Positions 41,319 to 51,150 of a DNA stretch of 64,000 bases are shown here, one piece after another. The position numbers were made by a program, and so were the translations under genes. This stretch comes from Afifella aestuarii (GTDB lineage Bacteria > Pseudomonadota > Alphaproteobacteria > Rhizobiales > Afifellaceae), in the NCBI RefSeq assembly GCF_004023665.1, contig NZ_SAUF01000005.1, positions 434,001-498,000 on the forward strand, given 5' to 3'. The number at the start of each line of letters is the position of its first letter. Position 1 is the first letter of the stretch. The notes beneath the pieces are model-generated. The model did no database searches and was not told the DNA's origin. It saw only the letters and a program-made list of their open reading frames with translations.

Positions 41319-43682
41319 ATGAAACATAGATCCTTAGCGGGCTTCATCCGCGGCGCAGTTTTTGCCGCACTGACGATCATGGCGACAGGGCTTGTCTCCG
41401 GTCCCGGCTTCGTCTCACAGGCTGAAGCTGCTGTCGTCAGCTCTGTTGCAGTGAATGGAAATCAGCGTGTCGATGCTGACACCATTCGCGCCTACCTTCT
41501 CGTTAAGCCAGGTCGCAGCTTCTCGGCGGAAGACGTCGACGAATCGCTGAAGGCGCTGTTCGAGACGGGGCTGTTCTCCGATGTTCAGATAAATCAGCGC
41601 GGCAGCACCCTGGTGGTGAGCGTTGAAGAGAATCCGATCATCAACCGCATCAATTTCGAGGGTAACAAGAAGTTCAAGGACGACCAGCTGAAGGGCGTCG
41701 TGAGCTCCCAGCCGCGCGGTGTGTTCACGCGCGCCAAGGTGCAGAACGATGTTCAGCGCATCCTCGAGCTCTATCGCCGGTCTGGTCGTTTCCAGGGCTC
41801 CGTGACGCCGAAGGTCATCGACCTGCCGGAGAATCGCGTCAACCTCGTCTATGAGGTTTCGGAAGGCCCGAAGACGGGCGTGTCCCGCATCACCTTCATC
41901 GGCAATCAGCATTACAGCGACGGGCGTTTGCGCAACGTCGTTCAGACGCGCGAGAGCGGTCTTCTCAGCTTCCTGCGCTCTGGCGACACGTATGATCCTG
42001 ATCGTCTGTCTTCGGATGAGGAGCGGCTGCGCCGCTTCTACCTCAACCGTGGCTTCGCCGATTATCAGCTCGTCTCGTCCGTCGCCGATCTCGACCGCGA
42101 GCGGAATGCTTTCTTCGTGACCTTCACGATGGATGAAGGCCCGGAATACCGGTTTGGCCAGATCCAGGTCGACAGCATCATCCCGGGTATCGATCCGCAG
42201 TCCCTTATGCGTCTGGTTTCCACCGACGAGGGCGACGTCTATTCGAGCGAGAAGGTCGAGAAGTCGATGGAGGCGATCACCATCGAACTCGCCAGCTCGG
42301 GCTATGCGTTTGCCCAGGTGCGGCCGCGTGTCGATCGCGATCCGGTCAACCATACGATCGGCATCACCTATATCGTCGACGAAGGGCCCCGCGCTTATAT
42401 CGAGCGCATTGAGGTCTCTGGTAACGACCGCACGCGGGATTACGTCATCCGCCGCGAGTTCGATATCTCCGAGGGCGATGCTTACAACCGCGTCCTTATC
42501 GATCGGGCCGAGCGCCGTCTGCGGAACCTTAATTACTTCGACAAGGTGACTGTCGGTGCGCAGCCGGGCAGCGCACCTGACCGGGTCATCGTGACGGTCG
42601 AGGTCCAGGAAAAGGCCACCGGTGAGCTCTCCTTTGGTGCCGGCTATTCCACAAGTGACGGCATCCTGGGCGACGTCTCGCTGACCGAGCGTAACTTCTT
42701 GGGTCGCGGCTATTTCGTCCGCGCTGCGGTCGGCGCCGGTGAATCCTCCAATACCTACGAGTTCGCGTTTACCGATCCGTACTTCCTCGGGCGTCGTGTC
42801 TCCGCTGGCTTCAACGTCTATCGCAAGGACTACGAGGACAACGATTACCGCTCGTACGATTACACGACGACGGGTGGCGGTATCACTTTCGGCTTCCCGA
42901 TCACCGAGGACTTCACTGTTCAGCTCGGCTATAAGATCGAGCAGCAGGAGATCGATGTTCCGAACTTCGATATCGACACGGATCCTATTTCGGAGTGCTC
43001 GAGCTCCTCGAAGGCCGTGTGTTTGGCCGAGGGCGACACGCTGGTGTCTTCCGCGGTGTGGAGCATGATATATGACACGCTCGACAACCGCCTCGATCCG
43101 CGTGACGGCGTGTATGGCAAGCTGACCCAGGAAATCGCGGGTGTCGGCGGTGATGTGAGCTTCGTTCGTACGACCGCTTCTGCCTCGCTCTATCGCGAGC
43201 TTCTGGTCGACCAGGAAGTCATCGGTATGCTCCGCATTCAGGGTGGCAACATCACGGGCCTTGGCGAGGATGTGCGGTTGCTCGACGCCTTTTATAAGGG
43301 CGGCGAGACCATTCGCGGCTTCGAATCCTCCGGCATCGGTCCTCGCGATATCGCCTCTGATGATCACGATGCTCTCGGTGCGAAGTACTTTGCAGCGGCG
43401 ACTGCTGAAGTCGTCTTCCCGTTCCCGGCTCTGCCGCGCGAACTCGGGCTGCGGGCGGCTCTCTTTGCCGACGCGGGTACCGCTTGGGACACCGACATCA
43501 GCGAAGCCGACGTTCCGGGTATCGATGTCGTCGATGAAAATGGCATCCGCTCATCGGTCGGCGCCTCGCTTCTGTGGGCCTCTCCGCTTGGTCCGATCCG
43601 CGCCGACTTCGCTTATGTGCTGAGCAAGGAAGACTACGACGAGACGCAGTTCTTCCGCATCGGCGGCGGCACCAAATTCTGA
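41319..43682 (+). CDS. bamA: Outer membrane protein assembly factor BamA
   Basis: Essential Omp85 protein (787 residues) that inserts beta-barrel proteins into the outer membrane. A signal peptide (MKHRSLAGFIRGAVFAAL, cleavage near SQAEAA) is followed by five POTRA domains (residues about 35-430), then the 16-strand barrel with the terminal Phe in RIGGGTKF. The frame is open back to 41160, directly after rseP, but only the ATG at 41319 gives a signal peptide. The 159-base gap may hold a promoter. An intrinsic terminator follows the stop by 5 bases. Confidence 0.96.
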   Translation: MKHRSLAGFIRGAVFAALTIMATGLVSGPGFVSQAEAAVVSSVAVNGNQRVDADTIRAYLLVKPGRSFSAEDVDESLKALFETGLFSDVQINQRGSTLVVSVEENPIINRINFEGNKKFKDDQLKGVVSSQPRGVFTRAKVQNDVQRILELYRRSGRFQGSVTPKVIDLPENRVNLVYEVSEGPKTGVSRITFIGNQHYSDGRLRNVVQTRESGLLSFLRSGDTYDPDRLSSDEERLRRFYLNRGFADYQLVSSVADLDRERNAFFVTFTMDEGPEYRFGQIQVDSIIPGIDPQSLMRLVSTDEGDVYSSEKVEKSMEAITIELASSGYAFAQVRPRVDRDPVNHTIGITYIVDEGPRAYIERIEVSGNDRTRDYVIRREFDISEGDAYNRVLIDRAERRLRNLNYFDKVTVGAQPGSAPDRVIVTVEVQEKATGELSFGAGYSTSDGILGDVSLTERNFLGRGYFVRAAVGAGESSNTYEFAFTDPYFLGRRVSAGFNVYRKDYEDNDYRSYDYTTTGGGITFGFPITEDFTVQLGYKIEQQEIDVPNFDIDTDPISECSSSSKAVCLAEGDTLVSSAVWSMIYDTLDNRLDPRDGVYGKLTQEIAGVGGDVSFVRTTASASLYRELLVDQEVIGMLRIQGGNITGLGEDVRLLDAFYKGGETIRGFESSGIGPRDIASDDHDALGAKYFAAATAEVVFPFPALPRELGLRAALFADAGTAWDTDISEADVPGIDVVDENGIRSSVGASLLWASPLGPIRADFAYVLSKEDYDETQFFRIGGGTKF

Positions 43683-43687
43683 TCCCA

Positions 43688-43718
43688 AGGCCGGCCTCGT
43701 GCCGGCCTAACCTTTTTT
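43688..43718 (+). terminator. Rho-independent terminator between bamA and lpxD
   Basis: A perfect 8-bp stem (43688-43695 with 43701-43708), 5-base loop, then AACC and six T. The T tract ends four to five bases before the lpxD ATG. Confidence 0.85.
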
Positions 43719-43722
43719 GACC

Positions 43723-44778
43723 ATGACAGATCGCACGCGCTTCTTTCCGCCCTTCGGGCCGTTCCGCCTCGGTGATGTGGCAGAGCTCTCCGGCGCCACG
43801 CTTTTGCGTGGCGATTCGGAGTCAGAGATCACCGGTTTTGCACCAATCGAGATGGCCGGGACAGGGGATCTGACCTTCCTCGACAATCCGAAATATGTGC
43901 GCCATCTGGACGGGACGCATGCGACCGCCTGCCTCTGCGCGCCGCGCTATTCCAGCAAGGTGCCCGAAGGTGTCGCGGTCCTCGAAACCGGTGAGCCTTA
44001 CCGCGCTTATGCGCGCATTCTGGCCGCCGCTTATCCCAAGGCGGTCGCGCCCAAAAATTTCGCCAGCACATCCGATGAGCCGCTTATTGCCGGCACCGTT
44101 CATCCCACTGCGCGTCTTGAAGAAGGCGTGCGGGTGGAAGTTGGTGCGGTTGTCGGCCCCAATGTCGAGGTCGGCAGTGGTACCGTCATCGGGGCGGGTT
44201 CCGTCCTTGCTCATGATGTGGCCATCGGGCGCGACTGCATCATCGGACCGAACGCGACCGTGCAGCATGCGCTTCTCGGAAATCGCGTGCGTCTCTATCC
44301 GGGCGTCCAGGTCGGCCAGGATGGCTTCGGTTTCGCCATGGGCGCCGGTGGCCATATGAAGGTCGCGCAGATCGGGCGTGTAATCATCCAGGATGACGTC
44401 GAGATCGGCGCCGCGACCACCATAGACCGTGGTGCGAACCGCGACACGGTGATCGGCGAAGGCACCAAGATCGATAATCAGGTTCAGATCGGCCACAATG
44501 TCGAAATCGGGCGGCACTGCGTCATTGTCGCCCAGGTCGGGATTTCCGGCTCTGCCCGGATCGGAGACTTTGTTGCGATCGGCGGAAAAACCGGCATAAA
44601 CGGCCATGTCACGATCGGCGATGGGGCGCAGATCGCCTCCGTGAGCGTCGTCCATGGCGACGTTCCTCCGGGCGCGCGTTTCGGGGGTGTTCCTGCGCAA
44701 CCGGTCAAGGACTGGTTCCGCGAGGTGACGATTCTGCGCCGCATCGCTCGGCGTGAATTGGGGCTGGACAAAGACTGA
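43723..44778 (+). CDS. lpxD: UDP-3-O-(3-hydroxyacyl)glucosamine N-acyltransferase
   Basis: Third step of lipid A synthesis: adds the second hydroxyacyl chain to UDP-glucosamine (351 residues). The N-terminal uridine-binding domain is followed by a left-handed beta helix of hexapeptide repeats (residues about 110-310); the catalytic His lies in [13 protein letters not shown] 43723 and TTG 43717 are the possible starts; neither has a ribosome site because the bamA terminator occupies that space. First gene of the lipid A cluster lpxD-fabZ-lpxA-lpxI-lpxB. Confidence 0.95.
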   Translation: MTDRTRFFPPFGPFRLGDVAELSGATLLRGDSESEITGFAPIEMAGTGDLTFLDNPKYVRHLDGTHATACLCAPRYSSKVPEGVAVLETGEPYRAYARILAAAYPKAVAPKNFASTSDEPLIAGTVHPTARLEEGVRVEVGAVVGPNVEVGSGTVIGAGSVLAHDVAIGRDCIIGPNATVQHALLGNRVRLYPGVQVGQDGFGFAMGAGGHMKVAQIGRVIIQDDVEIGAATTIDRGANRDTVIGEGTKIDNQVQIGHNVEIGRHCVIVAQVGISGSARIGDFVAIGGKTGINGHVTIGDGAQIASVSVVHGDVPPGARFGGVPAQPVKDWFREVTILRRIARRELGLDKD

Positions 44779-44815
44779 CGGCGCCGGACAGAGGGTGCCG
44801 TAATCGGAGAAGATA

Positions 44816-45274
44816 ATGAACGAGATGCCGACGCAGTTGGAGGCGACAGACATCCACGGGATTCTGCAGGCCTTGCCGCATCGCTACCCGTTTCTCATGG
44901 TCGATCGAATTCGCGACATTCGTGGCGATGAATCGGGTGTCGGCATCAAGAACGTGACGATGAACGAGCCGCATTTCCAGGGGCATTTCCCCGGATATCC
45001 GATCATGCCGGGCGTGCTCCTGATCGAAGGCATGGCGCAGACCGCGGCAGCCCTTTGCGTTCTCTCCTCAGAGACGAAGGCGCCGAAGCGCGTCTTCTTC
45101 ATGACCATCGACAAAGCGAAGTTCCGCCACCCTGTCACGCCGGGCGACACGGTCGAGTATCACGTCAACAAGCTGAAGCGCCGCGGTACGATCTGGAAAT
45201 ACGCGGCCGTTGCGGAAGTGGCGGGCAAGAAGGTGGCCGAGGCGCAGGTGAGCGCCATGGTCCTCGACGAGTAG
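44816..45274 (+). CDS. fabZ: 3-hydroxyacyl-[acyl-carrier-protein] dehydratase FabZ
   Basis: Hot-dog fold dehydratase (152 residues) of fatty acid elongation. It competes with LpxA and LpxD for hydroxyacyl-ACP, which fits its place in this cluster. [12 protein letters not shown], the active-site His in [19 protein letters not shown] with the nearby Glu, and FRHPVTPGD are conserved. GGAGAAG precedes ATG 44816. Confidence 0.97.
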   Translation: MNEMPTQLEATDIHGILQALPHRYPFLMVDRIRDIRGDESGVGIKNVTMNEPHFQGHFPGYPIMPGVLLIEGMAQTAAALCVLSSETKAPKRVFFMTIDKAKFRHPVTPGDTVEYHVNKLKRRGTIWKYAAVAEVAGKKVAEAQVSAMVLDE

Positions 45275-45277
45275 CGC

Positions 45278-46078
45278 GTGGCTTCCATCCATCCAAGCGC
45301 GATCGTCGCCGACGGCGCGAAGCTCGCCGAAGACGTCGAAGTCGGTCCGTTCTGCGTGGTCGGGGCCGGGGTTGAACTCCGTTCCGGTGTCGCGCTGCGC
45401 TCGCATGTCGTCGTCGACGGTGCGACGACGATCGGCGAATGCACCACGATCTTTCCCTTTGCGTCGGTCGGCATGCCGCCGCAGGACAAGAAATTCCAGG
45501 GTGAAGAAAGCCGCCTAGAGATCGGTGCGCATTGCGTTATTCGCGAGCATGTGACGATCAATCCCGGGACGGAGGGTGGCGGGCTCGTCACGCGCATCGG
45601 CGATCGCTGTCTGCTTCTCGTCGGAGCGCATGTCGCCCATGATTGCATCATCGGCAATGACGTAATCCTGGTGAACAATGTGCTCCTCGGCGGGCATATC
45701 TCGATTGCTGATTTCGCCATCATCGGCGGCGGCGCGGCTCTGCACCAGTTCGTGCGTGTCGGCGAACATGCCTTTGTCGGCGGAATGTCGGCAGTCGAGA
45801 ACGACGTGATCCCCTTCGGTTCCGCCATCGGCAATCGCGCCAATCTCGGAGGGCTGAATATCGTCGGCCTGAAGCGGCGCGGTTACGAGCGTGAGGCCAT
45901 TCATTCCTTGCGGCGGGCCTACCGGCTCCTGTTCGCGCAGGAAGGTACGCTGCACGAGCGCCTGCGTGATGTGGCGCAGGAATTCGCCGACGATGCCAAT
46001 GTCCAGAAGATCGTATCGTTCATCGAGGAGGGCGGAAGCCGCGCCATCTGCACGCCGCGCGGAGGCCGCGAGGTCTGA
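45278..46078 (+). CDS. lpxA: Acyl-[acyl-carrier-protein]-UDP-N-acetylglucosamine O-acyltransferase
   Basis: First step of lipid A synthesis (266 residues). A left-handed beta helix of hexapeptide repeats starts at residue 1 (IHPSAIVADGAKL), with the catalytic His in GAHVAHDCIIGND and the C-terminal helical domain SLRRAYRLLF. GTG 45278 follows fabZ by 3 bases. Confidence 0.96.
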   Translation: MASIHPSAIVADGAKLAEDVEVGPFCVVGAGVELRSGVALRSHVVVDGATTIGECTTIFPFASVGMPPQDKKFQGEESRLEIGAHCVIREHVTINPGTEGGGLVTRIGDRCLLLVGAHVAHDCIIGNDVILVNNVLLGGHISIADFAIIGGGAALHQFVRVGEHAFVGGMSAVENDVIPFGSAIGNRANLGGLNIVGLKRRGYEREAIHSLRRAYRLLFAQEGTLHERLRDVAQEFADDANVQKIVSFIEEGGSRAICTPRGGREV

Positions 46079-46080
46079 AC

Positions 46081-46929
46081 GTGGTGGAGATGTCCAAGGG
46101 CGGTCCGCTTGGTATCCTGGCCGGCGGCGGGGGACTTCCCAACTTGGTGGCGCAGGCGGCCGCGCGCGCAGGGCGTCACCCGTTGATCTTTGCCCTTGCC
46201 GGAGATGCTGAAGAGCGCAAGACGACCGGCTTCCCGGTTTTCCGCATCCGGTGGGGTGAGATTGGCCGCCTGGAGCGTTTGCTCAAGGAGCACGATTGCA
46301 AAGAGGTGGTGATGGTCGGTGCTGTGAAGCGGCCGGAGATCAAGGACATCCGTCCAGATTTCGGCGCTTTGCGGCTGATGCCGCGCATCATAAGTGCCAT
46401 TCGCTCCGGCGATGACAGCGCGCTCAAATCTGCAGCCGGCATCTTCGAGGAGTACGGCGTAGAGCTTCTCGATCCCCTTTCAGTTGCACCTGAACTTGCC
46501 TGCCCGCCCGGTCTTCTCGTCGAGGGAAGGGTGGCGCTCGATACCGATGAGCTTGCCAAGGCTGCAGAGGCCGCGCGCATGATCGGCGATCTCGATATCG
46601 GGCAGGCGGCGGTCGCATGCGGGCGCCGCGTGGTGGCGCTCGAAGGTGCGGAAGGCACCAACGGCCTCTTGTCACGCGTGCGGGAAATGCGGCTGACGAA
46701 GCGCATCCCGAGGCATGGTGGGATTCTGGTGAAATGCATGAAGCCGAGCCAGGACCCGAGGCTCGATATTCCGACCATAGGCCCGGAGACGGTGGAAATG
46801 GCTCGTGAGGCGGGCCTTGACGGAATCGCGTGTGAGGCGGGCCGCACCATGCTCGTTGGCCGCGATGAGACGTTCGCGGCCTTTCGTGCGGCCAGGCTCT
46901 TTCTCTACGGCATTCGCCGACGCCCATGA
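46081..46929 (+). CDS. lpxI: UDP-2,3-diacylglucosamine diphosphatase LpxI
   Basis: Cytosolic enzyme (282 residues) that hydrolyses UDP-2,3-diacylglucosamine to lipid X and UMP, the role filled by LpxH in gammaproteobacteria. The family pattern is clear: GPLGILAGGGGLPNLVAQAA near the start, VMVGAVKRP, and GILVKCMKPSQDPRLDIPTIGPET. It lies between lpxA and lpxB, the standard place in alphaproteobacteria. GTG 46081, GTG 46084 and ATG 46090 are possible starts. It overlaps lpxB by 4 bases. Confidence 0.94.
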   Translation: MVEMSKGGPLGILAGGGGLPNLVAQAAARAGRHPLIFALAGDAEERKTTGFPVFRIRWGEIGRLERLLKEHDCKEVVMVGAVKRPEIKDIRPDFGALRLMPRIISAIRSGDDSALKSAAGIFEEYGVELLDPLSVAPELACPPGLLVEGRVALDTDELAKAAEAARMIGDLDIGQAAVACGRRVVALEGAEGTNGLLSRVREMRLTKRIPRHGGILVKCMKPSQDPRLDIPTIGPETVEMAREAGLDGIACEAGRTMLVGRDETFAAFRAARLFLYGIRRRP

Positions 46930-48119
46930 CCGCGCGTCCGCTTCGCATCGCCCTCGTCGTCGGTGAAGCTTCGGGTGATCATCTCGGCGCCGCTCTGCTG
47001 AAAGAGATCCGCTCCCGGCATCCCGAGACGGTGTTTTTCGGGGTCGCGGGTGAGCGTATGACAGACGCTGGCGTCGAGAGCCTGTTCCCGCTCGGCGATG
47101 TGGCCGTGATGGGCTTTGCCGCGGTCGTTGCACGTCTCCCGCGGATCATCGGCCGCGTTCGGGAAACCGTCGATCATATCGTGGCGGAGCGACCGGACGT
47201 TCTCGTCATCATCGACAGCCCAGGTTTTACGCAAAGCGTCGCAAAGCGCGTCGCGCGCCAGCTCCCCGATCTTCCGATCGTCAATTACGTATCACCCTCC
47301 GTCTGGGCCTGGCGTCAGGGGCGGGCGCGCAAGATGGCGCGTTACATCGATCACGTGATGGCCCTGCTGCCGTTCGAGCCGGAGGTCCACAAACGTCTGG
47401 GCGGGCCGCCTTGCACCTATGTCGGCCATCCGTTGATCGAAAACCGTGAGAAACTGCGCCCGGCGTCTGGAGAAAGGGCCGGCCTCGATGCCGAACCGCA
47501 CGTTCTCATTCTGCCGGGCAGCCGTCTCAGCGAAGTGAAGCGGCTGATGGAGCCGTTCGGTGAAACGGCGCGCCTGATCGCGCAGTCAAAGCCCGACGTG
47601 CGTTTCGTGTTACCGGCGGTCACCCATTTGCGGCCGGAGATCGAAAGGCGCGTGGCGGATTGGCCTGTGAAGGTGGATCTGGTCGTCGGCGAAGAGGCAA
47701 AGCTCGCGGCCTTCCGACAGGCGAGCGCCGCGCTCGCGGCCTCTGGAACCGTGACGCTCGAGCTTGCGCTCGCCAAAGTGCCGATGGTTGTCGCCTACCG
47801 TGTGGAATGGCTGGCGCGCAGCCTCAAATGGCTTTTGAACGTGCATTCGATCGTGCTCGCCAATCTCGTGCTCGGCGACAATACGGTGCCTGAGTTCCTG
47901 GACGACGCCGGCTCTCCCGAGGTGCTCGCCCGAGAGATTCTTGCGCTGTTGGAAGAGGGGCCGGCACGTAAGGCGCAGATGTCCGGTTTCGCGCGCCTCG
48001 ATGCGCTGATGGAAACGCCGGATGGCCAGACGCCGAGCGAGCGCGCGGCGGATATCGTTCTCGACTATGCGCAAAAAGGAAAGGCGGCCAGTGGCCGCCT
48101 TTCCAGCATTTCGCAGTGA
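46926..48119 (+). CDS. lpxB: Lipid-A-disaccharide synthase
   Basis: GT-B glycosyltransferase (397 residues) that joins lipid X and UDP-diacylglucosamine into the lipid A disaccharide at the inner membrane. Typical stretches are VVGEASGDHLGAALL, IDSPGFTQSVAKR, NYVSPSVWAWRQGRA and the nucleotide-binding ILPGSRLSEVKRL. ATG 46926 overlaps the lpxI stop. Its last 15 codons contain the minus-strand terminator of gltA, so the C-terminal sequence (KGKAASGRLSSISQ) is partly shaped by that hairpin. Confidence 0.95.
   Translation: MTARPLRIALVVGEASGDHLGAALLKEIRSRHPETVFFGVAGERMTDAGVESLFPLGDVAVMGFAAVVARLPRIIGRVRETVDHIVAERPDVLVIIDSPGFTQSVAKRVARQLPDLPIVNYVSPSVWAWRQGRARKMARYIDHVMALLPFEPEVHKRLGGPPCTYVGHPLIENREKLRPASGERAGLDAEPHVLILPGSRLSEVKRLMEPFGETARLIAQSKPDVRFVLPAVTHLRPEIERRVADWPVKVDLVVGEEAKLAAFRQASAALAASGTVTLELALAKVPMVVAYRVEWLARSLKWLLNVHSIVLANLVLGDNTVPEFLDDAGSPEVLAREILALLEEGPARKAQMSGFARLDALMETPDGQTPSERAADIVLDYAQKGKAASGRLSSISQ
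48073..48104 (-). terminator. Terminator of gltA, located inside the lpxB coding region
   Basis: A 12-bp perfect stem (48078-48089 with 48093-48104) and 3-base loop. The five A at 48073-48077 form a T tract on the minus strand. gltA ends at 48132, 28 bases before it. No T tract for lpxB on the plus strand. Confidence 0.8.
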
Positions 48120-48131
48120 GGCGAGGAGGCC

Positions 48132-49427
48132 TCAGGCTTTCCGATCGGACAGATTGACGTAATCGCGCTTGGGCGAGCCCGTGTAGAGCTGACGCGGACG
48201 GCCGATGCGCTGGCTCGGATCCTCGATCATTTCCTTCCACTGGGCAATCCAGCCGACGGTGCGAGCGACGGCAAAGAGAACCGTGAACATCGTCGTCGGG
48301 AAGCCGAGGGCCTTCAGCGTAATGCCCGAATAGAAGTCGATGTTCGGGTAAAGCTTCTTTTCCAGGAAATACTCGTCGGTCAGCGCGACGCGTTCGAGCT
48401 CCATGGCCACATTCAGAAGCGGATCGTCCTTGACGCCGATTTCTTCGAGAACCTCGTGGCAGGTGCGCTGCATGATGCGCGCGCGCGGGTCGTAGTTTTT
48501 GTAAACCCGGTGCCCGAAACCCATGAGCCGGAACGGGTCGTTCTTGTCCTTCGCACGACCCACGAACTCCGGAATCCGCTCCGGCGTGCCGATCTCCTGC
48601 AGCATGTTGAGGGCGGCCTCATTGGCGCCGCCATGCGCCGGGCCCCAAAGGCAGGCAATGCCCGCAGCGATGCAGGCGAACGGATTGGCGCCCGAGGAGC
48701 CGGCAAGGCGTACCGTCGAGGTGGACGCGTTCTGCTCGTGATCGGCGTGGAGGATGAAGATCCGGTCCATGGCGCGCGACAGGATCGGGTCGACCTCGTA
48801 TTCCTGGCAGGGAACCGCGAAGCACATCCGGAGGAAGTTCGACGCGTAATCGAGGTCATTCTTCGGATAAACGAACGGCTGGCCGATATGATATTTGTAG
48901 GCCATCGCCGCGATGGTCGGCACCTTGGCGATCATTCGCAGCGATGCGACCATGCGCTGATACGGATCGGCGATATCGGTGGAGTCGTGATAGAAGGCCG
49001 ACATGGCACCGACCATGGCCACCATGATCGCCATCGGATGCGCGTCGCGCCGGAAGCCCTGGAAAGAGCGGGACATCTGCTCGTGCACCATCGTGTGGTG
49101 CGTGACGCGGTAGTCGAAGTCTGCTTTCTGCTCCTTCGTCGGCAATTCACCGTAGAGAAGCAGGTAGCAGGTTTCGAGAAAATCGCCGTGCTCGGCAAGC
49201 TGCTCGATCGGGTAGCCGCGGTAAAGAAGGGTACCTTCGTCACCGTCGATGTAGGTGATTTCAGATTCGCAGGCGGCCGTTGAGGTAAAACCAGGATCGT
49301 AGGTGAACCGCCCTGTTTCTCGATACAACGATGAGATGTCGACGACCGATGGCCCGATTACTCCCTCGCGAACCGGGAAGTCCCAGTTCTCGTTACCGAT
49401 GCTCAAGGTCGCCTTGGAGTCGCTCAT
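48132..49427 (-). CDS. gltA: Citrate synthase
   Basis: First enzyme of the TCA cycle (431 residues), type II hexameric form. Catalytic residues are in [11 protein letters not shown] (His), [14 protein letters not shown] (His) and NIDFYSG (Asp); the N-terminal beta domain ([24 protein letters not shown]) marks the NADH-sensitive Gram-negative type. The upstream in-frame start at 49454 is rejected because ATG 49427 has an AGGGG-rich ribosome site and the usual N-terminus. It is transcribed towards lpxB. Confidence 0.96.
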   Translation of the reverse strand: MSDSKATLSIGNENWDFPVREGVIGPSVVDISSLYRETGRFTYDPGFTSTAACESEITYIDGDEGTLLYRGYPIEQLAEHGDFLETCYLLLYGELPTKEQKADFDYRVTHHTMVHEQMSRSFQGFRRDAHPMAIMVAMVGAMSAFYHDSTDIADPYQRMVASLRMIAKVPTIAAMAYKYHIGQPFVYPKNDLDYASNFLRMCFAVPCQEYEVDPILSRAMDRIFILHADHEQNASTSTVRLAGSSGANPFACIAAGIACLWGPAHGGANEAALNMLQEIGTPERIPEFVGRAKDKNDPFRLMGFGHRVYKNYDPRARIMQRTCHEVLEEIGVKDDPLLNVAMELERVALTDEYFLEKKLYPNIDFYSGITLKALGFPTTMFTVLFAVARTVGWIAQWKEMIEDPSQRIGRPRQLYTGSPKRDYVNLSDRKA

Positions 49428-49591
49428 ACACTTCACCCCTTTGTGGATCGACACAAGACTCCAGCATGCGCAACTTGGGCTGCGCCTCCCCCCGGAAGAG
49501 TCCGCGTCGTGGATGTTTAGCTGTCCGAGTGCTATCGGCTTTTGCGCTGCACCGCAAGATGAGAGCAGGCGCTGAGCTTACGTGAAGGGCA

Positions 49592-49617
49592 GGGCGTTGC
49601 CTGAGGTGGCAGCGCCC
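49592..49617 (-). terminator. Possible terminator of gltX
   Basis: A 10-bp stem with one mismatch (49592-49601 with 49608-49617), 6-base loop, 11 bases after the gltX stop. The following minus-strand sequence has only a weak T run. Confidence 0.45.
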
Positions 49618-49628
49618 CACCATGAAGC

Positions 49629-51053
49629 TTACGCAGCGCTCGCCTGATCGCCGATGCGGGCGAGCGTCTCGTCGCGTCCAAGGGCGAGCATCACGTCGAA
49701 GATCCCTGGCGAGGACGTCGAACCTGTCAGTGCAGCGCGCAGCGGCTGTGCGAGCTTGCCGAGCTTGACGCCCTCAGATTCTGCGAGATTACGCACCGCT
49801 TCTTCGAGGGGGTCGGTTTCCCATGCGCAATGGCTGAGGGCATCGCGCAGAAGACCGAGGCGACGGCGAGCATCGTCGTCGAGAAGGCCTGCTGCCTTGG
49901 TGTCGAGCGTCAATGGCCGCGCCGCAAACAGGAAGGCCGCGTTGTTGGCCAGTTCGACCAGCGTCTTCGCACGCTCTTTGAGACCCGGCATGAGTTGCAT
50001 GAGCTGCGAACGCTGCGCCGCACTCAACTCTGCGGGAAATGCCGGCGGCGTCTCCATCTCGGGGAGGATCTTGAGCATGTCGGCAACGAGCCGCTCGTCG
50101 TCCGCCTGGCGGATATAATGGCCGTTCAGATTTTGCAGTTTGACGAAGTCGAAGCGCGCCGCGCCCTTGCCGATCGCGTCGAGATCGAACCATTCCGTCG
50201 CCTGCTCGGAGGAGAAGATCTCCTCGTCGCCATGGCCCCAGCCGAGGCGTGCGAGATAGTTGCGGAGCGCCTCGGGCAGGTAGCCCATCGCCCGATACGC
50301 TTCGACGCCGAGCGCCCCATGACGTTTGGAGAGTTTGGCGCCGTCCGGACCGTGAATGAGCGGGATATGCGCCCATTGCGGCACCTGCCATCCGAGCGCT
50401 TCGTAGATGATGCCCTGTCTGGCGGCATTGGTGAGATGGTCGTCGCCGCGAATGACGTGCGTGACACCCATATCGTGATCGTCGACGACGACGGCCAGCA
50501 TGTAGGTGGGCGTTCCGTCCGAGCGCAGGATGATGAAATCGTCGAGGTCGCGGTTCGGGAACGTGACGCGGCCCTGAACGTGATCTTCGATGACCGTTTC
50601 TCCGTCCTGCGGAGCCTTGATGCGGATGACCGGCTTGATGCCTTCCGGCGCTTCGGACGGATCGCGGTCGCGCCAGCGCCCGTCATAACGGGGCGGGCGA
50701 CCCTCGGCGCGTGCCGTCTCGCGCATCTCCGCCAGCTCTTCCTGGGAGGCATAGCAGCGATAGGCGTGGCCGCTCTCAACGAGCTGCCAGGCCACCTCGG
50801 CATGGCGGTCCATGCGGGCGAATTGTGAGATCGGTTCACCGTCCCAATCGAGGCCGAGCCAAGAGAGCCCGTCCAGGATGGCCGCAATGGCAGCATCGGT
50901 CGAGCGCTGGCGATCGGTGTCCTCGATCCTGAGCAGCATTTTACCGCCGCGGCCCCGCGCATAGAGCCAGTTGAAGAGCGCCGTGCGTGCGCCGCCAATG
51001 TGCAAAAAGCCGGTTGGCGAGGGAGCAAAGCGGGTAATCGGATGAGATGACAT
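49629..51053 (-). CDS. gltX: Glutamate-tRNA ligase
   Basis: Class I aminoacyl-tRNA synthetase (474 residues) that charges tRNA-Glu. The HIGH-type motif appears as [18 protein letters not shown] and the KMSKS-type motif as AKLSKRHG; the C-terminal helical anticodon-binding part follows. A TTG at 51071 extends the frame, but ATG 51053 ([15 protein letters not shown]) is the family start. It is divergent from comEC, with about 100 bases between starts. Many alphaproteobacteria have two gltX paralogues; this window shows one. Confidence 0.95.
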   Translation of the reverse strand: MSSHPITRFAPSPTGFLHIGGARTALFNWLYARGRGGKMLLRIEDTDRQRSTDAAIAAILDGLSWLGLDWDGEPISQFARMDRHAEVAWQLVESGHAYRCYASQEELAEMRETARAEGRPPRYDGRWRDRDPSEAPEGIKPVIRIKAPQDGETVIEDHVQGRVTFPNRDLDDFIILRSDGTPTYMLAVVVDDHDMGVTHVIRGDDHLTNAARQGIIYEALGWQVPQWAHIPLIHGPDGAKLSKRHGALGVEAYRAMGYLPEALRNYLARLGWGHGDEEIFSSEQATEWFDLDAIGKGAARFDFVKLQNLNGHYIRQADDERLVADMLKILPEMETPPAFPAELSAAQRSQLMQLMPGLKERAKTLVELANNAAFLFAARPLTLDTKAAGLLDDDARRRLGLLRDALSHCAWETDPLEEAVRNLAESEGVKLGKLAQPLRAALTGSTSSPGIFDVMLALGRDETLARIGDQASAA

Positions 51054-51150
51054 GGTGGTTTTGGCTGGCAAAAGGGCGGGGCGATTGGTGGATGCCCGGC
51101 CCGCGTGTAAGATGGCCTCGGTCTAGCCACAGCGCCGGGTGCTTGCAAGC

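Noticed and set aside
41415-43367. 650-codon minus-strand frame opposite bamA
   Set aside because: Shadow of bamA, with low-complexity Asp/Arg composition and no recognisable motif.
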